Source of the DNA: Pelagovum pacificum
GTDB taxonomy: Bacteria > Pseudomonadota > Alphaproteobacteria > Rhodobacterales > Rhodobacteraceae
Assembly (NCBI RefSeq): GCF_016134045.1
Contig: NZ_CP065915.1
Location: 1,550,001-1,614,000, forward strand
Length of the DNA: 64,000 nucleotides
Reading direction: 5' to 3'
Made by a program: the position numbers and the translations under genes. Of this stretch, positions 57,701 to 64,000 are shown in pieces. The stretch's first letter is position 1; each line of letters begins with the position of its first letter. The notes beneath the pieces were generated by a model, which ran no database searches, was not told the origin of the DNA, and saw nothing but the letters and a program-made list of their open reading frames with translations.

Positions 57701-58426
57701 GGCAAAGGCGGTGGTGCCATCAGTGACGTCCCAGAGCACCGGATCGGTGATGAGCGTCCCGTCGGTAAGTTCGGCGGTGAAGGTGACGGGCGCGCTTACC
57801 GGTTCGGGCTCGACCACGACGGAGAGCGCATCGGTCAGCTCGGAGGCGTTGGAGGCCGTGGTGAAGGTGCCGCCGGTCTCATCGGCGATACACTGCATCT
57901 GTTCGATCGCATCAGGCTCGTTGCCGACGTCGAACCCGATGACGTGCGCCGTGAAGTCGATGCCCGATTGCTCCAGCAGCCGCGCGGCGGCGCAGGGATC
58001 GGGGTTGCAGGTCTCGATCCCGTCGGAGACCAGCACGACGGTCGCCTTCTCCTCCGTGTAGCGCAGCGCCTCGGCGGCGGCGATGATCGCGTCGGTCATC
58101 GGCGTCTTGCCGCGCGGGTTGATGCCGTTCACGACGTCCACGATGGTCGAGGCGGTGCCGATATCGGGCGCGACGACCGTCTCGATATCGCTGCAATCCC
58201 CGCGCGTTCGGTGGCCGTAGACGGTCAGGCCGAGGTTCTGGTCCTCCGGGAAGTCCGACAGGATCTCGGAGACGACCTCTCGGGCGATGACGATCTTGTT
58301 CACACCTTCGATCTGGCCCCACATGGAGCCGGACCCGTCCATGACGAGAATGGTGTTGGGACGGGTCTGTGCGACCGCGCCAAGCGGCAGAAGACAGACG
58401 AGAAGGGCGACCAGCAGAGCGCGCAT
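54701..58426 (-). CDS. Giant secreted VWA protein with eleven tandem beta-sandwich repeats
   Basis: 1241 residues from ATG 58426 with GGAGGT seven bases upstream. Signal peptide to residue 19. The VWA domain (about 22-205) has an intact MIDAS: D30-x-S32-x-S34, KTPMTDAI, and LVSDGIET. A linker beta domain (about 210-295) precedes eleven repeats of about 86 residues to the end. Each carries APxTAxAGSTIQVGWDGP then DYxNDYIGV, an aromatic YTRxxxGNP strand and GTYELRYxxxQDR. Repeats 1-2, 3-5 and 6-11 form three sequence subtypes. Probably an extracellular or periplasmic adhesin or scaffold. Confidence 0.85.
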   Translation of the reverse strand: MRALLVALLVCLLPLGAVAQTRPNTILVMDGSGSMWGQIEGVNKIVIAREVVSEILSDFPEDQNLGLTVYGHRTRGDCSDIETVVAPDIGTASTIVDVVNGINPRGKTPMTDAIIAAAEALRYTEEKATVVLVSDGIETCNPDPCAAARLLEQSGIDFTAHVIGFDVGNEPDAIEQMQCIADETGGTFTTASNASELTDALSVVVEPEPVSAPVTFTAELTDGTLITDPVLWDVTDGTTAFADDEGGNPLEMVMEEGSYTATAYWTVTETEMQTTFEIVDSAPVDVTLVFEMPLPAASLMAPETAVGGSTVMVEWDGPNEGLDNIQVAPLDGSYYDYSYTERGNPVGLVMPPRAGTFELRYVLRDRETIATRLITLTEPEIGLEAPASVVAGSSFDVGWTGPDQGGDNVQIGPAEGGYSDYSYTRNGNPVSIVAPSAPGTYELRYRFRDRETIYTQPIEVTEVGALLTAPESAVAGSTIQVGWDGPDYANDYIGVSEPAEDGYVNYTYTRDGNPVDLVMPTEAGTYELRYYLNEDRTILARKAIEVTPIEATLEAPETAAAGETVQVTWTGPDYANDYIGVSVPTEDGYENYTYTRDGSPLGLVMPTEAGTYEIRYYLSQGSRVIGSTTIEVTEVAAALTAPDTAVAGSTIQVGWDGPDYANDYIGVSTPGEDGYINYSYTRDGNPVDLVLPAEPGSYELRYFMSQDQRVIATRPIEVSDTGAMLTLPETAKAGETIDVVWEGPDYPNDYIGIYEVGETGASINYTRTSQGSPLALQMPAEAGTYEVRYVIQQTRRTLASATIEVTDTEASLVLPETAPVGSTIQVGWDGPDYPNDFIAVYEVGATGASINYTRTSAGNPLELLMPTETGTYEVRYVMDQDRRVLASTTIELTKIGVTVTAPETAPLGSTVTVEWDGPDYPNDYIGVYEVGATGGSLNYTRTSQGNPLELLMPATEGTYEIRYMLDQDRQVAASTQITLTPVAVALTAPDTAAAGATIQIGWDGPDYPNDYIGVYDVGATGGSINYTRTSAGNPLNLLLPPTPGEFEIRYMIDQDRTVMATHLITTTPLKAELSAETSVPQGATIPVTWEGPDYPNDFIGVYEVGATGGSINYARTSAGNPAQLLMPAQPGTYEIRYMVEQDRTQLKSLTVEVTPLDVQIVAPPSGAAGSELPVGWDGPDYPSDYIGLYEVGATGGSLSYTRTSQGNPVMIRLPDEPGDYELRYMLDQDRTMLATIPVTVE

Positions 58427-58606
58427 TGCAATACCTCCGACGAAATTATTGACCATAGGTAAGCACGCAGCACCCCGGTTTGACCAGAGCGTTGGAGGTC
58501 AGGGTTTCCCGCCTTTCGATCGGTGCGCGACGCGCGTTGACGGTGTGCGACGGAGGACAACGGCGGGCTCTGGCGTTCGCAGCGCAAAGAGCGTTCAAGG
58601 GGCGGC

Positions 58607-59758
58607 ATGCATACCCCTCGCCAGACCGACCGCGCGCTTGTTGCGCTTCTGTGGATCACCGGGCTGTTCGCCGCGGCCCAGTTCGGAAAGATCTCCCTGA
58701 CCCTTGCGCTGCTTGGCGAGCGCTACGCAACGGCGGGCAGCCTGCTGCCGTTCACGGTGTCCGTCGTCGGGATCATGGGCATCCTTTTCGGGCCGATCGC
58801 CGGCGGGATCGTGACGCGCATCGGCCTGCGCCGCGCACTGCTCGGTGCGCTGATGCTCGGAGCAGCGACATCCGCGCTCGAAGCGCTCGGGCCCCCGCTG
58901 TGGCTGTTCCTGTCGCTGCGGGTGGTCGAGGGCGCGTCGCATCTCGCGCTCGTCGTGGCGCTGCCGACGCTGATGGCCGAATCATCCTCCGACCGGGACC
59001 GCCCCGTGGTGATGGGCCTCTGGGGCACCTACTTCGGTGTCTCCTTCGCGATTCTCGCGCTCGTCCTGCCGTCCCTGGTGGGGCTCGGCGGGATCAGCGC
59101 GGTCTACGCGTCCCACGCGGTCGGCATGATCGCGATGGCGGCATTGATCGCGCCGCGCCTGCCGCGCGGGATGGGGGAGCGGACGACCTTCCGGCTCGGC
59201 GAGGAATTGAGGGCGATCTATTCCGAACCGCGCCTGATCGCGCCGGCGCTGATCTTCGTCTGGCACGCCTTCGTCTACGTCGCGCTCCTGACCTTCCTGC
59301 CGGGTGCGCTCGGCCATGTGTGGCTCGGCGTCGTCCTGCCCCTCGTGTCGCTTGCCGGTACGATGGGAGCGGGTGTGCTGGCGCGAACCATTACCCCGGC
59401 GCGGATCGCGGTGGTGGCGTTCACGCTGAACGGGGTCATCGCGGCGGCGATGCTGGTGCTGCCCGCGTTGCAGGTGCCGCTCGCCATCCTGCTGTTCATG
59501 ACGCTCGGGCTCGTGCCCGGCGCCGGCTTCGCCGCGATCCCGTGGCTGAACCGTCTGCTGGGCGAGCGGGCGCGGTCGAACGGGGCGGTCGCGCAGCTCG
59601 GCAATGTGGGGACGTTCTCCGGGACTCCGGTCTTCGCGCTTGCGCTCGTCTGGGGCGGATCGGCGGGTCTGCTGGTGCTGCTCGTCGGGGTCTCTTTCGT
59701 CGGCTTCATCATCGCCTCGGTCATCAGCCGGCGATTCCGCTCCGCCGTCGCGGCGTAG
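58607..59758 (+). CDS. MFS transporter
   Basis: 383 residues, about twelve hydrophobic helices. The loop between helices 2 and 3 is [20 protein letters not shown], a form of the MFS signature. A repeat of charged loops divides the two halves (about residue 190, [15 protein letters not shown]). No substrate clue and no adjacent regulator. Divergent from the VWA gene. Confidence 0.85.
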   Translation: MHTPRQTDRALVALLWITGLFAAAQFGKISLTLALLGERYATAGSLLPFTVSVVGIMGILFGPIAGGIVTRIGLRRALLGALMLGAATSALEALGPPLWLFLSLRVVEGASHLALVVALPTLMAESSSDRDRPVVMGLWGTYFGVSFAILALVLPSLVGLGGISAVYASHAVGMIAMAALIAPRLPRGMGERTTFRLGEELRAIYSEPRLIAPALIFVWHAFVYVALLTFLPGALGHVWLGVVLPLVSLAGTMGAGVLARTITPARIAVVAFTLNGVIAAAMLVLPALQVPLAILLFMTLGLVPGAGFAAIPWLNRLLGERARSNGAVAQLGNVGTFSGTPVFALALVWGGSAGLLVLLVGVSFVGFIIASVISRRFRSAVAA

Positions 59759-59931
59759 CCGCCGGGGGCGACTTGATCCCCCAACTGCCTGCCCCATATG
59801 CAGAACCTGCGCGCGGAAGTCCGCCGGGCGGGGCAGGGTGAGCGAAGTTCACGTTTCGTTCGCATTTTCCGATTGGATCGGACCGCGCTCTCAACTATTC
59901 TTTGACCAAACCCAGACAGGGGGTCCCCGAC

Positions 59932-62796
<2,865 letters not shown>

Positions 62797-62798
62797 CG

Positions 62799-62828
62799 AA
62801 AGGCGGGGCCCGATGGCCCCGCCTTTTT
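62799..62828 (+). terminator. Intrinsic terminator of uvrA
   Basis: AAAGGCGGGGCC (62799-62810) and GGCCCCGCCTTT (62815-62826) pair around CGAT and run into TTTTT. Confidence 0.93.
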
Positions 62829-62844
62829 CACTTCGGTTTCTGAC

Positions 62845-63717
62845 TTACAGCACCGCGCCCGCGATCCGGATCAGTTGAAGCAGATCATAGGCTTCAGACG
62901 ACATCTGCATCAGCTGACCGTCTACGACTGAGTAGCGCTGCCCGTCCTCCGTCGGCAGACCGTAGATCCGCGCAAGTTCGGCGGAGGTCAGCGAAGCGGT
63001 CGGCGCGATGCCGAGCGACTCGGCCAGTTGCTGACGCTCCGCCAGCGTCCGGATGCGTTGGAACCGCTCGTAGTTGCGATCCTCCAGTTGCACGACCTGA
63101 CCGTCGATGAGGGCGTAGCGGAAGCCGTCTTCCGGGTCTTCCAGACCGAACAGCTCCTGGATGTCGGCGCTTGTCAGGTAGCTGGCGTCCGGTTCTTCGG
63201 CGACGACGTCCTCGAGGATCGTGTCGTTGTCATCGAGCAGGACGGCGATCTGCTCATCCGTGTATCCGGTCCAGTCCTGGAACGTTACACCCTGCTTGGC
63301 CTGTCCCGGCGGCACGCACGGCGGGTCGCGGAAGGCGAGGCCAGGCGGGCAATCGAACGTGTTGCGGAAACCATCGTTCGTGAAGATCGACACGTCGTCG
63401 CCCATGACGACCGCGATGCCGTCTGCGCCACGATTGCCGTTGCCATTGCCCCGGCCGTTGTTTCCACCGTTCCCGTTCCCGTTCCCGTTCCCGTTCCCGT
63501 TATTCCCGGCATTCTCGGCGGCGGCGCCGCGGTTTCCATTCCCGTTGCCGTTGTTCCCTCGGTTCCCGTTGCCGTTGCCGCCCCCGTTGTTGTGGGCCGC
63601 GTTGCCGTTCCCGTTTCCACGGCCGTTTCCGTTGCCGTTACCGTTTCCGTTGCCCTGTGCGAACCCGGTGGTCGCGGCTAGGGACAAGGCGGCTGTCATC
63701 AGCACAATGCGCTTCAT
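62845..63717 (-). CDS. Secreted Gly/Asn-rich protein with a duplicated C-terminal motif
   Basis: 290 residues from ATG 63717 with AAGGAG upstream. Signal peptide MKRIVLMTAALSLAATTGFA, then about 75 residues of GN/GNGR repeats and a CPPGLAFRDPPCVPPGQAKQ element often seen in RcnB-like secreted proteins. Two related C-terminal units follow: DGFRYALIDGQVVQLEDRNY ... RIRTL and DGQRYSVVDGQLMQM ... LIRI, each after LTSADIQELFGL or LTSAELARIYGL. Function unknown; a surface or cell-wall contact role is plausible. Confidence 0.7.
   Translation of the reverse strand: MKRIVLMTAALSLAATTGFAQGNGNGNGNGNGRGNGNGNAAHNNGGGNGNGNRGNNGNGNGNRGAAAENAGNNGNGNGNGNGNGGNNGRGNGNGNRGADGIAVVMGDDVSIFTNDGFRNTFDCPPGLAFRDPPCVPPGQAKQGVTFQDWTGYTDEQIAVLLDDNDTILEDVVAEEPDASYLTSADIQELFGLEDPEDGFRYALIDGQVVQLEDRNYERFQRIRTLAERQQLAESLGIAPTASLTSAELARIYGLPTEDGQRYSVVDGQLMQMSSEAYDLLQLIRIAGAVL
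63472..63501. repeat. Hexanucleotide microsatellite, five CCCGTT units
   Basis: Five perfect tandem CCCGTT copies, flanked by decayed units across 63430-63655, encode the Gly-Asn run on the minus strand. A six-base unit keeps frame, so slippage would change repeat length, not switch the gene off. Confidence 0.85.
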
Positions 63718-63883
63718 CGAAATGCTCCTTCGTAGCTTCGACAGCCTCAACGCGCCGCCCACCTGATCAGACCCACAAGGAGCCGACGGTGAGCAGCGAA
63801 CCGCCAACGCCGACAAATTTCGATCACGAACTTGAAAGTAAAGCGTGTTAACATTTTATCTCTGCAAACACGGGGAGTGACAG

Positions 63884-64000
63884 ATGTTCCACAACGCGAC
63901 GATGCCGTCAGGCGGGGCCGGCTGCGCGCCGGAAACCTGGGTCTACGATGAAGAGGACTTCACGCGGGTCGACATCGACTGCGGCCTCGTGGTCCGTCTT
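63884..64000 (+). CDS. Unidentified protein, N-terminal part (runs off the right edge)
   Basis: ATG 63884 follows GGGGAG six bases upstream. The 39 visible residues begin MFHNATMPSGGAGCAPETW and continue with acidic VYDEEDFTRVDIDCG. No signal peptide and no recognised family in this stub. Divergent from the Gly/Asn-rich gene. Confidence 0.5.
   Translation, partial: MFHNATMPSGGAGCAPETWVYDEEDFTRVDIDCGLVVRL

Noticed and set aside
54680..58462. Plus-strand open frame of 1260 codons
   Set aside because: Exactly antisense to the VWA repeat gene; composition is His/Arg/Gly-rich shadow sequence with no signal peptide, ribosome site or known domain.
63430..63655. Possible CRISPR-like or tandem-repeat array
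   Set aside because: Repeats are six bases, contiguous, and encode the Gly-Asn run of a secreted protein; no spacers and no cas genes.

Overview
The window is chromosomal DNA of a high-GC alphaproteobacterium, most likely a Rhodobacteraceae (Roseobacter-group) species. Evidence: the YfgM-like/bamB/der block; yajC-secD-secF followed by a TSUP permease, a Mth938-like protein and ccmABCDG; a DUF4167 gene behind prfA-prmC; frequent GTG/TTG starts with GTGA/ATGA overlaps; and a dispersed intergenic repeat (GAGTATTT-n4-CCAGATGA) that I associate with this family. Genes are tightly packed on both strands. I see no phage, insertion sequence, CRISPR array, plasmid gene or integrase. Assignments rest on motifs read by eye; no database search was possible.

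Layout. 1-1.4 kb: RND efflux adaptor and the first codons of its pump. 1.7-5.3 kb: YfgM-like protein, BamB-like lipoprotein, Der. 5.3-8.8 kb: TspO/MBR-like membrane protein, serS, and a TetR regulator divergent from a cupin gene. 9.0-12.7 kb: yajC, a secreted SecD-P1-like protein, secD, secF. 12.8-16.7 kb: TSUP permease, Mth938-like protein, cytochrome c maturation genes ccmABCDG. 17-20.7 kb: diheme cytochrome c, DUF4336, GH43/32-type propeller, GFA and PPC-domain proteins. 21-24.7 kb: acnA and DUF1223. 24.9-30.3 kb: alpha-galactoside uptake and cleavage unit (AraC/MelR-like regulator, ABC binding protein, two permeases, GH4 enzyme) without its own ATPase. 30.48 kb: tRNA-Thr(UGU), followed by a small accessory-looking segment with a TetR regulator, two tetO-like operators and an oxidoreductase. 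33.4-38.1 kb: glpD, a GlpR-like regulator, DoxX, Uup-type ABC-F.

38.4-47.1 kb holds the most interesting region: eight collinear, almost gapless genes for exported or membrane proteins. They are a Sel1/peptidoglycan-binding protein with four CxxC repeats, two SGNH hydrolases, an AlgI-like MBOAT acyltransferase, a 77-residue membrane protein, an L,D-transpeptidase, and two CapA-like proteins. Together they look like an envelope-polymer O-acylation and wall-linkage system that I do not recognise as a described locus.

47.2-54.7 kb: ZntB-like transporter, iron-binding protein FbpA behind an IscR-type box, MazG, agmatinase, DUF1499, prfA, prmC, DUF4167. 54.7-64 kb: a 1241-residue secreted VWA protein with eleven tandem beta-sandwich repeats, an MFS transporter, uvrA, a Gly/Asn-rich secreted protein with a hexanucleotide microsatellite, and the start of an unidentified gene at the right edge.
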